This document shows, piece after piece, positions 50,345 to 58,711 of a stretch of DNA of 64,000 bases. The stretch is from Pantoea sp. Ap-967 (lineage in GTDB: Bacteria; Pseudomonadota; Gammaproteobacteria; Pseudomonadales; Pseudomonadaceae): assembly GCF_011752565.1 (NCBI RefSeq), contig NZ_VWXK01000002.1, positions 248,001 to 312,000 on the forward strand. The letters are read 5' to 3'. A model generated the notes under the pieces. The model saw only the letters and a list, made by a program, of their open reading frames with translations. It had not been told where the DNA came from and searched no databases. Position 1 is the first letter of the stretch; every line of letters starts with the position of its first letter. The position numbers and the translations under genes are program-made.

Positions 50345-51112
50345 TTACAGGCCGGTGGCGAGGCGCGCGCTGGCCAGCGATTGCAGGGATGGCAAGGTGG
50401 GCTTGTATTCGAGGCCGATGGCTTGCCGGTAACCCAGCGCCTTGAGCCGTTGCAGCAGGTCGCTCCAGTCGAGCTGGCCGGTGCCGGGTTCGTTGCGGCC
50501 CGGCAGGTCGGCGATCTGCACGTGGCGCACCAGGTGCATGCGCCCGTGCAGCACGTCTTCGAGCGATTCGTCCATCACGCTGGAGTGGTACACATCGAAC
50601 AGCAGCTTGAGGTTCGGGCTGCCGACCTCCTCGATGATGTCCAGGGTTTCGCGGGTGTCGTGGAGAAACATGCCGGGGTGGTCGATGCGGGTGTTGAGCG
50701 GCTCGACCAACAGCTCCACCCCGGCGGCCTCGGCCAGGCCCGCGGCCTCGGCCAACGCCTTCACTGCCGCGGCGCGCTGTTCGACACGGGAGACGCCCTC
50801 GCGGGTGAAGCCGGAAGCAACGATCAGCGGCGGCGAGCCAACCTGCTGGCTGGCCGCCAGGCTGTCGCGCACGGCCTCGATGAACTCGGCGTGCTGCGCC
50901 GGGTCGACCAGGCTGCGGCGCGGGTCGACGCAGAAGCTGGTGAGGGTCACACCGGTTTCACGCAGGGCTTGCGCCACCTGGTCCATGGGCTTGTCACGCC
51001 ACAGGTGGAACTCGACATGGCTGAGGCCCGCGGCCTTCGCCGCGCGAATGCGGTCGGCGAACGCCGGGCAGTCATCCTGGAAGAGCCATTCGATACAGGC
51101 TGATGGGTACAC
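50345..51112 (-). CDS. Sugar isomerase/hydroxypyruvate-isomerase-like TIM-barrel enzyme (255 aa)
   Basis: AP-endonuclease-2-like barrel of the short (Hyi) type: MYPSACIEWLFQDDCPAFADRI, ligands in LLVEPLNTR (Glu), LLFDVYH (Asp), VRHVQIADL (His) and AIGLEYKP (Glu). The start is GTG with AAGGAGG upstream. It is first in the operon with both C-deglycosidase subunits and the transporter, with a TetR-type operator 46 bp upstream. It probably processes the sugar product released by the deglycosidase, for example isomerising or hydrating it; the reaction is inferred. Confidence 0.75.
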   Translation of the reverse strand: MYPSACIEWLFQDDCPAFADRIRAAKAAGLSHVEFHLWRDKPMDQVAQALRETGVTLTSFCVDPRRSLVDPAQHAEFIEAVRDSLAASQQVGSPPLIVASGFTREGVSRVEQRAAAVKALAEAAGLAEAAGVELLVEPLNTRIDHPGMFLHDTRETLDIIEEVGSPNLKLLFDVYHSSVMDESLEDVLHGRMHLVRHVQIADLPGRNEPGTGQLDWSDLLQRLKALGYRQAIGLEYKPTLPSLQSLASARLATGL

Positions 51113-51157
51113 GTCTTACCTCCTTGTGCGGCGGCCATGCTCCGCCATTATTATTCT

Positions 51158-51177
51158 GAACAAGTATTCGCGTTCTA
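51158..51177 (-). promoter_or_regulatory. TetR-type operator, copy 3
   Basis: On the minus strand TAGAACGCGAATACTTGTTC aligns with the other copies (TAGAA..-GAAT-..T-GTT core). It lies 46-65 bp upstream of the GTG start of the C-deglycosidase operon. Confidence 0.65.
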
Positions 51178-51222
51178 ATTATTTAGCAGTGAGCCACAGC
51201 TTTCGCGCCCCTGCACAATCAT

Positions 51223-53694
51223 TTATTTCGCGCTCGACGTATCGCCGGTGGCGATGCCTTCGGCGAACAGCGAATGCCAGGCGCCCGCCTCGACCCGGCC
51301 CCTTTCATCGACGTGGAGCGCCAGTTGAAACCAGCTCTCGCTGCTGGAGGCACCCAGCGTCAGGCGATAAAGCCCAGGGCGCAGGCGCCAGCGCTGTGCC
51401 TGGCAATCCCAGCGGGAGAAACTGCGCGCTTCGAGCACCAGGTTGGCCACCGCCCTGCCCGCTGCCGGCACCTCCACGGCCAGGAAGGCTTCCAGGCAAT
51501 AGCGCGCTTGCTCGCCCTCCTCGGCGGGCGCCTGCAGGTAAAGTTGCGGAACGGCTTTACCTGGGCGCGTCGAGCTGTTGAGCAGCGACAGGCTCACGCT
51601 CAGCTGGTCGACCTGCTCGCCGAACAGCTGCGCCACTTCTGGCTCGATCAAGGCATAGCCCAGGCCGTGGCCGAACGGGAATGCCGGTTTCAGCGCGTTC
51701 GCGGCGAAGTGGCGATAGCCCACCCACCATTGCTCGCGGTAATGCAGGTTTGCGTTGGCGTCCGGTGCCAGTGACCAGGCCGGGTAGTCCTGCTCTTGCG
51801 CGGCAAAGGTCACAGGCAAGCGCCCGCCCGGCTCGCGGTCGCCTGCCAGCACCGAGGCCAGTGCCGGGCCGAAGCCTTGCCCCGGGTACCAGGCGACGAT
51901 GACCGCGGCGGCTCGTTCGAGGCAGGCGGTGTCGACCGGGTGAGCCACGTTGAGCACCACCACCGTGCGCGGGTTGACCTCGCAGACCGAACGGATCAGC
52001 GCCTGCTGCGCGGCACTTAGCTGGGTGGTGTCGCGGTCGACGCTTTCCAGGCCGGCGTCGGCGGTTTCCCCCACCATCAGGACCACGCTGTCCACGTCCC
52101 TGGCCAGGGCCACGGCTTGTTCAAGCAGCTCGCCTTGCTCGGGAGCTCGGCAGCCGAACCACAGGCCATGGGCCAGGCTGCAGCGGAGATTCATCGAGAA
52201 TTCGAGCGAGACCTGCTGGCCCGCCTCCAGCGCGACATCCACCGTGGTGTGCGGGCTCTGCATCAGTTTGCCCATGATGTCGCCAGACAAGGTGACACCA
52301 TCGAACCTGGCCTGCTCCAGCCCGTCGATGAACAGGCTGACCTCGCCTGTGCCGCCGACGAAGAAGCGATGCACGCCACTGCGCTGCGCCTGCATGACCG
52401 TGCACGCGGTGACATTGGCGGTGCCTTCGAGCGCCAGCAGGTCACCCACGCCGGGCATGTGTTTGAACCAGATCAGCGACGAGGCGTGGCGCGCTTCCTG
52501 ATGCACCTGGCGCCCTTCGCCATCGCGGAAGGTCACGTTCAGGTTCAGCGGCTCCCGGGATGCGCCGCGGCTCAAGGTCAGCGGTGGAATTCGATACTCG
52601 GCGACCACGCCCTCGGCATACTGCACGTCGGCAAAGCGCGCTGCGATCGAGGTGACCGGCATCTGCGTCGCAGGGTCGAGGGCCACCTTGGCGAAGGTGC
52701 CGCCCTGGAAACAGGGCTGGACCGCGTTGGGCCCGATCACCGCGATGCGCTTGTGCTTGCCTGGCTGCAACGGCAGCAAACCGTCGTTGCGAAGCAGCAC
52801 CATCCCAGCAGCCGCCGCTTCTTCGAGCACGTGCTTGCGCTCCGACTCGGCAGTGGCGCTGGCATCGTATGGCGCGGGGTTGGCCACCCGCTCGGCCAGC
52901 CGTTGCAGGCGCTGAGCAGCATCGACCACGTATTTGCCGATCGCGGCAGCGTCGGGCAGCGCTTCGCCCATATGGCGCGCCGGGCCTGGCATTTCCAGGT
53001 CGAGTCCGGCTTTCAGGCTGGCGACGCCATTGTGGGTGCCGAACCAGTCAGACATGATCAGGCCATCCCAGCCCATACCTTGTTTGAGCCAGCCGATTGC
53101 CTGGCCCAGCTCGGCGCAGCGCACACCATTGACGCTGTTGTAAGCCGTCAGCATGCCCCAGGCCCCGCGGCTGGCGGTGTACTCGAACGGACGAAAATAC
53201 ACTTCGCGCAGGGTTTGCTCGTCCACCGCCACATTCATGTTGCGCCGGTCGGTTTCCGAGTCGTTGCACACCAGGTGCTTGATCACCGAGGCCACGCCCC
53301 GGGACTGCACGCCTGCAGCCCATGCCCCGCCCAAGTGCGAGATCAGCAACGGGTCTTCGCCGAACAGCTCGAAGGCCCGGCCCGCCAGGGGGCTGCGCAT
53401 CAGGTTGAGGTTGGGCGCAAGAATACCCTGGATGCCCAGGCGCAATGCCTCGTCACCCACTACCTGGCCAACCTTGCGCACCTGCGCCGTATCCCAGCTC
53501 GCCGCCAGAGCGAGACCGCAGGGCGTGAGCAGAGCCAGGTCGCGCTCATCCACCCGCCCGCCGGTGATGCCCATGGGGCCATCGGAAAAGCGCATGGACT
53601 TGAGCCCGATGGCCGCCAGCGGGTGGGTCGACCACATGTCCTGCCCCGCCGTGAGGTGCGCCACCTGGCGCCAGTCGAACGCTGGGCTACCCAT
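51223..53694 (-). CDS. GH3 beta-glucosidase with PA14 insert (823 aa)
   Basis: Glycoside hydrolase family 3: N-terminal barrel with MRFSDGPMG, catalytic nucleophile D216 in GLIMSDWFGTHNG, the substrate-binding KHLVCNDSE and the beta-sandwich domain (KRIAVIGPNA). A PA14-like insert lies around residues 380-520, then VVLMVGETADAGLESVDRDTTQL and a C-terminal fibronectin-like domain. No signal peptide, so it hydrolyses imported O-glucosides in the cytoplasm. Its start overlaps the flavin reductase gene by 8 bp. It is the last gene of the operon starting at 55419. Confidence 0.88.
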   Translation of the reverse strand: MGSPAFDWRQVAHLTAGQDMWSTHPLAAIGLKSMRFSDGPMGITGGRVDERDLALLTPCGLALAASWDTAQVRKVGQVVGDEALRLGIQGILAPNLNLMRSPLAGRAFELFGEDPLLISHLGGAWAAGVQSRGVASVIKHLVCNDSETDRRNMNVAVDEQTLREVYFRPFEYTASRGAWGMLTAYNSVNGVRCAELGQAIGWLKQGMGWDGLIMSDWFGTHNGVASLKAGLDLEMPGPARHMGEALPDAAAIGKYVVDAAQRLQRLAERVANPAPYDASATAESERKHVLEEAAAAGMVLLRNDGLLPLQPGKHKRIAVIGPNAVQPCFQGGTFAKVALDPATQMPVTSIAARFADVQYAEGVVAEYRIPPLTLSRGASREPLNLNVTFRDGEGRQVHQEARHASSLIWFKHMPGVGDLLALEGTANVTACTVMQAQRSGVHRFFVGGTGEVSLFIDGLEQARFDGVTLSGDIMGKLMQSPHTTVDVALEAGQQVSLEFSMNLRCSLAHGLWFGCRAPEQGELLEQAVALARDVDSVVLMVGETADAGLESVDRDTTQLSAAQQALIRSVCEVNPRTVVVLNVAHPVDTACLERAAAVIVAWYPGQGFGPALASVLAGDREPGGRLPVTFAAQEQDYPAWSLAPDANANLHYREQWWVGYRHFAANALKPAFPFGHGLGYALIEPEVAQLFGEQVDQLSVSLSLLNSSTRPGKAVPQLYLQAPAEEGEQARYCLEAFLAVEVPAAGRAVANLVLEARSFSRWDCQAQRWRLRPGLYRLTLGASSSESWFQLALHVDERGRVEAGAWHSLFAEGIATGDTSSAK

Positions 53695-54307
53695 GGCTCA
53701 CCCTCTGCCCCGAACCCTGGCGCTGTGGCGCCAGCACCAAGGTCTGCTCGGCCAGCATGGCCAGCGACGCGGCTACCTGGGGTTCGGTGCAATGCCCTTG
53801 CGCGTCGAACAGCGAGGCGCCGGCGGTATTGAGCGTCACGCCCAGCGGCGTCGGCCATCCACGCAGTGCATGGACGATGGAGCGCAAGGCGCCCAGGGTG
53901 GTGTTGCAACCCTGCCAGCCGGCCGCGGTAACGATGCAGCCCACCGCACGGCCATCCAGATAGACGCGGCTGTCCTGGCGCAAATCTTCCAGCAGATCGA
54001 TGGCGTTTTTCACCAGGCCCGAGACACCGCCGTGGTAGCCGGGCGTGGCGAAAATCACCCCATCTGCGGCACGCACGGCCTCGATCAACGCCACCTCGGC
54101 GGGCGTACGCTCAGCCACCTGCGGGTCGAAGCTCGGCAAGGCAGACAGCTCTGCGCCGCCAAACAGCAGGGTGCGCGCGCCCAGCTGTCGCGCACGCTCC
54201 AGGGCGCAACGCAACGCTTTCTCGGTACTCGACCCAGGCCGAGTAGTGCCACCGATGCCCACGATCAGCGGTCGGTCGGCATCATGCAAAGCAATGGTAC
54301 GGTTCAT
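53687..54307 (-). CDS. NADPH-dependent FMN reductase (206 aa)
   Basis: Flavodoxin-fold reductase: PLIVGIGGTTRPGSSTEKALRCAL (phosphate loop), FGGAELSALPSFDPQ, GVIFATPGYHGGVSGLVKNAIDLL (the FMN-reductase signature) and CIVTAAGWQGCNTTLGALR. It is next to the luciferase-like monooxygenase gene (14 bp gap), so the two probably form a two-component flavin monooxygenase in which this protein supplies reduced FMN. GAGGGAGG precedes the ATG. Confidence 0.85.
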   Translation of the reverse strand: MNRTIALHDADRPLIVGIGGTTRPGSSTEKALRCALERARQLGARTLLFGGAELSALPSFDPQVAERTPAEVALIEAVRAADGVIFATPGYHGGVSGLVKNAIDLLEDLRQDSRVYLDGRAVGCIVTAAGWQGCNTTLGALRSIVHALRGWPTPLGVTLNTAGASLFDAQGHCTEPQVAASLAMLAEQTLVLAPQRQGSGQRVSHG

Positions 54308-54321
54308 GATTCAAGCCTCCC

Positions 54322-55419
54322 TCAACGAAATTGCGGCATGACCTGGCGCGAGAACAGGTCCAGCGACTGGTTGGCGAAGCCGATGCGTTGCTCGGTCAGC
54401 GGCCCGTTGATGAAACCCATCAGCACGTTGCCGATGCCCAGCTGCTGGTGCTTGTGCAACTCCTCGGCGACCTGCTCCGGCGTGCCGTGCAGGCACCAGG
54501 TGTTGATCCATTCCTTGCTGAAGCAATCCGGGTGCGGGTGCAGCGACACGCCGCTGAGCACTTCGGCACGCTTGTTGTAGTGGTACTCGCGGTCAATGGC
54601 TTGCTTGTAGGCCTTGAGGATCTGCATCAACTCCTCCTCGGCCTGATCCGCGCTTGGCGCCAGGTGCACGCACTGGTAGGTGTGGGTGGTCCAGGACAGG
54701 CAGTGCTCGATCACCTGCGGCGCATGCCCCGCCTCGTGCAGCGCATCGCGGTAGCGGTTGAAGTATTTGGTCAGCTCGGCGAACGGGTCGGCACTGGCCA
54801 CCACCGGCGGCGTGAACGCCGGGATGAACGCCGGCCAGCCCGAATCCGCAGCGCGCTGCATGCTGGTTTCGCGCAGGGCGACCGGCATGATGCGGTTGAA
54901 TTTCTTCTGGTAGGCGGTCGGCACGATGCGCTGTACAACGGCGCCTTTGTAATGCGCGGTTTCGAAGGTGATCGGATCATCCTCGATCTCCTTGTCCCAG
55001 AGGCGCTGCACCAGGTCGAGGTTCTCTTGCAGCAGGGCCGAGGCATGCTTGTAGTTGACGCCGAAGCCGATCATCTCCTCCGGGGTGGTACCACTGCCCA
55101 CGCCTACCAGCAGGCGCCCATCGGTCAGCTGATCGAGCAAGTTCACCCGCTCGGCGAAGCGCACCGGGTGGTGCAACGGCACGGTGGTGACCGACATGCC
55201 GAAATGCACGCGCTTGAGCTGCGCCGCCAGGTACGCCGCGAACATGAACGGGTCGCTGGACATGGGGGCGTAGCCGGTGAAGTGGTGATCCGGCATGAAC
55301 ACCGCGTCGAAGCCCAGGCGCTCGGCGGCGCGGGCGTGATCGACCAAGGCATCCATGACGAAACGGTCTTGCTCGGGGGCAGTCGAACGACCGACCAGGA
55401 AGGCGGAGAAGCGCATCAT
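54322..55419 (-). CDS. Luciferase-like (LLM class) flavin-dependent monooxygenase (365 aa)
   Basis: Bacterial-luciferase-type TIM barrel: DHARAAERLGFDAVFMPDHHF, the short AAYLAAQLKRVHFGMSVTTVPLHHPVRFAERVNLLDQLTDGRLLVGVGSGT block, and a C-terminal WINTWCLHGTPEQVAEELHKH. It needs reduced flavin, supplied by the reductase encoded next. First of an operon with that reductase and the GH3 beta-glucosidase; a TetR-type operator lies 78 bp upstream. It may hydroxylate or oxidatively open the aglycone or a released phenolic; substrate unknown. Confidence 0.85.
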   Translation of the reverse strand: MMRFSAFLVGRSTAPEQDRFVMDALVDHARAAERLGFDAVFMPDHHFTGYAPMSSDPFMFAAYLAAQLKRVHFGMSVTTVPLHHPVRFAERVNLLDQLTDGRLLVGVGSGTTPEEMIGFGVNYKHASALLQENLDLVQRLWDKEIEDDPITFETAHYKGAVVQRIVPTAYQKKFNRIMPVALRETSMQRAADSGWPAFIPAFTPPVVASADPFAELTKYFNRYRDALHEAGHAPQVIEHCLSWTTHTYQCVHLAPSADQAEEELMQILKAYKQAIDREYHYNKRAEVLSGVSLHPHPDCFSKEWINTWCLHGTPEQVAEELHKHQQLGIGNVLMGFINGPLTEQRIGFANQSLDLFSRQVMPQFR

Positions 55420-55496
55420 GTGTGTCCTCTTATTGTCATGATGATTTCCCTGGACGAGGTCTGAGCAGCCTTTGCACGTGCATGCAAGGTGATTGC

Positions 55497-55516
55497 TAGA
55501 ATTAGAATTCTCGTTC
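55497..55516 (+). promoter_or_regulatory. TetR-type operator, copy 4
   Basis: TAGAATTAGAATTCTCGTTC, 78-97 bp upstream of the luciferase-like monooxygenase ATG (minus strand). It differs from copy 2 at two bases only. Nothing else is recognisable between 55420 and 55678. Confidence 0.65.
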
Positions 55517-55678
55517 CAGTTTGTTGAGAATAGGCAGCTATGACCGAGGTCGTCAACATCCCATTCGTGATTTTCAGAGAAGCTCGGTAAGGTGTTTTAT
55601 CTGCCGGACGGTATTGCCGACGGCGTATGCTCAACCGGCAAAACCACGTCCCAGCGTGAGCCCGGCAACAGGAAACGC

Positions 55679-56461
55679 TTACTCCAGGATTGCGACGGCT
55701 CGGACAAATCCGGCCGAGGCATGGCGGATCTTGTATGGAAAACAACTCACCATGAAGCCGAAATCCGGTAACTGCTCCAGGTTGGCCAGCTTTTCCATCT
55801 GCCCATAACCGATATCCCGCCCGGCCTTGTGCCCTTCCCAGATGATCGAGGCATCCCCCGTTTCACTGAAGCGCTCACGGGTGTACTTGAACGGCGCGTC
55901 CCAACTCCAGGCATCGGTGCCGACCACCCGCACCCCACGCTCCAGCAGATACAACGTCGCCTCCCGGCCCATCCCCACGCCGGCTTCGAGGTAGCCAGGC
56001 TGGCCGAACAGCCTCCCCGCACGGGTGTTCACCAGCACGATGTCCAGTGGCTGCAGTGCATGGCCGATACGCGCAAGTTCGCCCTCGACCTCTGCCGCCG
56101 TGACCACGTGGCCATCAGGCAAATGACGAAAATCCAGCTTCACCCCCGGCTGCAGGCACCACTCCAGCGGCAGCTCGTCGATGCCAAACGCCGGCTTGCC
56201 GCCGTCGGTGGTGGATGCATAGTGCCAGGGCGCGTCCATGTGCGTGCCGCTGTGGGTGGTGATCTGCAGACGCTCCGCCGCCCAGGACTCATCGCCCGGC
56301 AGGTCTTCCTTGCGCAGCCCGGGAAACATCGCGGCCATCTCCGGCCAGCCCTGCTGGTGGTCCATGTAATCGATCTTCGGCAGCAAGGGCGGCGGATCGG
56401 TGTAGGGGTTGTTGTCCAAGGTGACGGACAAGTCAAGCAGGCGGCGTTTGCTCAAGCTCAT
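55679..56461 (-). CDS. Cyclase-family (kynurenine-formamidase-like) metal-dependent hydrolase (260 aa)
   Basis: Cyclase_2 family fold with the diagnostic motif HSGTHMDAPWHY (metal-binding H-x-G-T-H-x-D-x-P-x-H) near residue 75, preceded by LLDLSVTLDNNPYTDPPP and followed by DIVLVNTRAG and VRVVGTDAWSWDAPF. The ATG at 56461 overlaps the FAH stop (ATGA). Such enzymes hydrolyse amides, lactones or diketones. As the last gene of a ring-cleavage operon, it probably hydrolyses a late ring-opened intermediate. Confidence 0.83.
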   Translation of the reverse strand: MSLSKRRLLDLSVTLDNNPYTDPPPLLPKIDYMDHQQGWPEMAAMFPGLRKEDLPGDESWAAERLQITTHSGTHMDAPWHYASTTDGGKPAFGIDELPLEWCLQPGVKLDFRHLPDGHVVTAAEVEGELARIGHALQPLDIVLVNTRAGRLFGQPGYLEAGVGMGREATLYLLERGVRVVGTDAWSWDAPFKYTRERFSETGDASIIWEGHKAGRDIGYGQMEKLANLEQLPDFGFMVSCFPYKIRHASAGFVRAVAILE

Positions 56462-57468
56462 GGGAGGATTCCTTTGCAAGTGGCCTGGCCAGCCCCCTGG
56501 ACCACGCGCTGGTCGAGGGCACCGAACAGCACCTCGTCACCGGGCCCGCGTGCCTCCATGCGCACCCGGTCGCCAAAGCGCATGAAGGCCGTGCGCGGCG
56601 CACCGAATGCAAGGGTTTCGATGGCGCGGCGCTCGGCAATGCATGCCGAGCCTACGCTGCGATCGGCGTTGGAAACGGTGCCGGAGCCAACCAGCGTGCC
56701 GGCACTCAAGCGCCGGGTCAGCGCCGCATGGGCGATCAGTTGGTGAAAACCGAAGTGCATGGCGCCGCCATGGGGATGGCCGAACCACTCGCCATTCCAC
56801 TGCACCTGCAGCGGCAGGTGCACCCGGCCGTCGCGCCAGGCCTCGCCGAGTTCATCGGGAGTGACCGCCACCGGCGCGAAGCTGCTGGCCGGCTTGGCCT
56901 GGAGAAAGCCGAAACCGGTCTTCATCTCCCGCGGGGCCAAGGCGCGCAGGCTGACGTCGTTGAGTTGCACCACCAGGCGCACATGCTGCAAGGCCTGCTC
57001 CGCTGGGCAGCCCATGGGCACATCATCGAGCAGCACGGCGAATTCGCCCTCGAAATCGATGCCGTGAGCCTCGCTAGGCAAGGGGATGTCCGCATGTGGC
57101 CCGAGGAAATCGTCACTGGCGCCCTGGTAGATCAGAGGGGTGTGCTCAACGCCTTCGATCGGGTCCAGGTTGAAGGCCTTCTGCATCAACTCGCCATGGC
57201 TGAGGAAGCAGGAACCGTCCAGCCACTGGCTGGCGCGTGGCAAGGGCGCGGCCAGTCGCGCCGGGTCGAGCTCGAAGGCACCTGCGGCCGCGTGGTCATT
57301 GAGCCGCTGGTACAACGCCTGCAAGCGGGCTTCGACCTGGGGCCAGTGCTCCAGTGCGACCTGCAAGCTGGGCGCGATGTCGCTGGCATCGACTGCACGC
57401 CCAAGGTCACGGGCCACCACCAGCAGGCGGCCATCGCGGCTGCCGTCGTCGAACGTGGCGAGTTTCAT
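56458..57468 (-). CDS. Fumarylacetoacetate hydrolase (FAH)-family protein (336 aa)
   Basis: FAH-fold enzyme: an N-terminal domain (MKLATFDDGSRDGRLLVVARDLGRAV), then the catalytic barrel with the acidic metal residues in IDFEGEFAVLLDDVP (E-x-E), LNDVSLRALAPREMKTGFGFLQAKPASSFAPVAVTPDELG and GTLVGSGTVSN. Members hydrolyse C-C bonds of beta-diketones or hydrate/isomerise meta-cleavage products. It lies between the FAD monooxygenase and the cyclase-type hydrolase, so it probably acts on the ring-fission product of the extradiol dioxygenase. Confidence 0.87.
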   Translation of the reverse strand: MKLATFDDGSRDGRLLVVARDLGRAVDASDIAPSLQVALEHWPQVEARLQALYQRLNDHAAAGAFELDPARLAAPLPRASQWLDGSCFLSHGELMQKAFNLDPIEGVEHTPLIYQGASDDFLGPHADIPLPSEAHGIDFEGEFAVLLDDVPMGCPAEQALQHVRLVVQLNDVSLRALAPREMKTGFGFLQAKPASSFAPVAVTPDELGEAWRDGRVHLPLQVQWNGEWFGHPHGGAMHFGFHQLIAHAALTRRLSAGTLVGSGTVSNADRSVGSACIAERRAIETLAFGAPRTAFMRFGDRVRMEARGPGDEVLFGALDQRVVQGAGQATCKGILP

Positions 57469-57539
57469 GGCTGCAGCTCCTCCCGGTCACAGGCATCGTG
57501 GCCAGTGACCACAGGTTTGAATGCAGGAAGCGATTGCAT
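57465..57539 (-). CDS. 24-codon open frame overlapping the FAH start
   Basis: MQSLPAFKPVVTGHDACD, then REELQP and a stop. GAGGAG lies 5 nt before its ATG, a better ribosome site than the FAH gene has, and its stop overlaps the FAH ATG (ATGA). It may be a translational-coupling leader for the FAH gene or the stub of a deleted gene. No family is recognised. Confidence 0.4.
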   Translation of the reverse strand: MQSLPAFKPVVTGHDACDREELQP

Positions 57540-57562
57540 GTTGTCTCCTCGGATAGGGGGAA

Positions 57563-58687
57563 TCAGATCGGCTGCGCGGTGACTTCCAGCATCCGCTTGA
57601 CCAGGCCAATGCGGTCGAACGAAGGGTCGCACTGGACCTCCTTCTCGCCGGCCAGCAACGACATCGTGCTGATGAGCTTGCAGCGCTCGAATCGCCGGCC
57701 CATGAAGTGCTGCAATTGCGCCTCCAGGCTGCCGTCGGTGCTGAGCGCCTCGGCCAGCACCACGGCATCCTCGATGGCCATGCCGGCGCCCTGCCCCAGG
57801 TGCGGGGTGGTGGCATGGGCGGCGTCGCCGATCAGCAACACACGGCCGCAGTACCAGGGCTCGTCGACGAACACGGCTTCCAGCGGTTTGTAGACGACCT
57901 CGGTGCTGTCATCGATGAGCTCGCGCAACTCGCCGATCAGCCCGCCAAAACCCGCCAGCCGCTGGCGCAGGCCGTCAGCCAGGGTGGCGGGTTCCATCCG
58001 GGGGTTGCCGGGCTCGTGCGAGGTGGTGAACAGGTACATCAGGTCGTCGGCCAGCGGCACCAGGCCCGCGCTGCCCGCTGACCCCTGGTAGTTGGCCAGG
58101 TGGTCGATACCGGCGGCCCGCGCAAAGTTGCAGCGCCACACCGACTGGCCGGTGAAGCGCGGAAGGTACTGATCGCCGAACAACAAGCCGCGCACCTTCG
58201 AGTACAAGCCGTCGGCGCCGACCACCAGCCCGTAGCGGCCATGGCTGGCGTCGCTGAACAGCACGTCGATGCCGCTGGCATCCTGCTCGAAGCTTTGCAC
58301 CGAGGTGCCCAGGCGCACCTGGGTGCCGAGTTCGATGGCGGTTTCGCTCAGCACCTTGTGCAGGGCGCGGCGCGAGATACCGACGTTGGCCGGGTACTGC
58401 GGGCCGGCCAGGCGCTGGCCGGGGATGCGCGCCAGTTGCTGGCCTTCGGTGGTGTAGATGGCCACGTCCTCGAAGGCGTAGGCCGCATCGAGGTAGGCCT
58501 CGAGCAGGCCCAGGTGGTGCATCTCGCGCACCACGTTGCTCTGCTGGATGATGCCGACGCCGTAGACGCTCCACTCGCTCTTCAGCTCGACCAGATCGAC
58601 GGCAATGCCCTTGCGGCGCAAGGCAATGGCCGCGCACAGGCCACCAATCCCGCCACCTACGATGAGTACGTCAGTCACAGTGTTCAT
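57563..58687 (-). CDS. FAD-dependent aromatic monooxygenase, salicylate-hydroxylase/FdeE-like (374 aa)
   Basis: Group A flavin hydroxylase: dinucleotide motif VLIVGGGIGGLCAAIALRRKG at the N-terminus, the DG motif region YGLVVGADGLYSKVR, and the second FAD motif RVLLIGDAAHATTPHLGQGAGMAIEDA. The start at 58687 puts the FAD motif at residue 7; an in-frame ATG at 58708 is the alternative. With an extradiol dioxygenase encoded just upstream and a NodD-like regulator, it resembles FdeE, which hydroxylates naringenin at C8 before ring cleavage. Hydroxylation ortho to a ring OH is the inferred role. Confidence 0.85.
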   Translation of the reverse strand: MNTVTDVLIVGGGIGGLCAAIALRRKGIAVDLVELKSEWSVYGVGIIQQSNVVREMHHLGLLEAYLDAAYAFEDVAIYTTEGQQLARIPGQRLAGPQYPANVGISRRALHKVLSETAIELGTQVRLGTSVQSFEQDASGIDVLFSDASHGRYGLVVGADGLYSKVRGLLFGDQYLPRFTGQSVWRCNFARAAGIDHLANYQGSAGSAGLVPLADDLMYLFTTSHEPGNPRMEPATLADGLRQRLAGFGGLIGELRELIDDSTEVVYKPLEAVFVDEPWYCGRVLLIGDAAHATTPHLGQGAGMAIEDAVVLAEALSTDGSLEAQLQHFMGRRFERCKLISTMSLLAGEKEVQCDPSFDRIGLVKRMLEVTAQPI

Positions 58688-58711
58688 TGCATGTCTCGCG
58701 TGGCCCATGGC

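Noticed and set aside
55472..55487. Palindrome TTGCACGTGCATGCAA in the 5' region of the luciferase-like monooxygenase
   Set aside because: It is imperfect and occurs once; the repeated TetR-type site 10 bp away explains regulation better.
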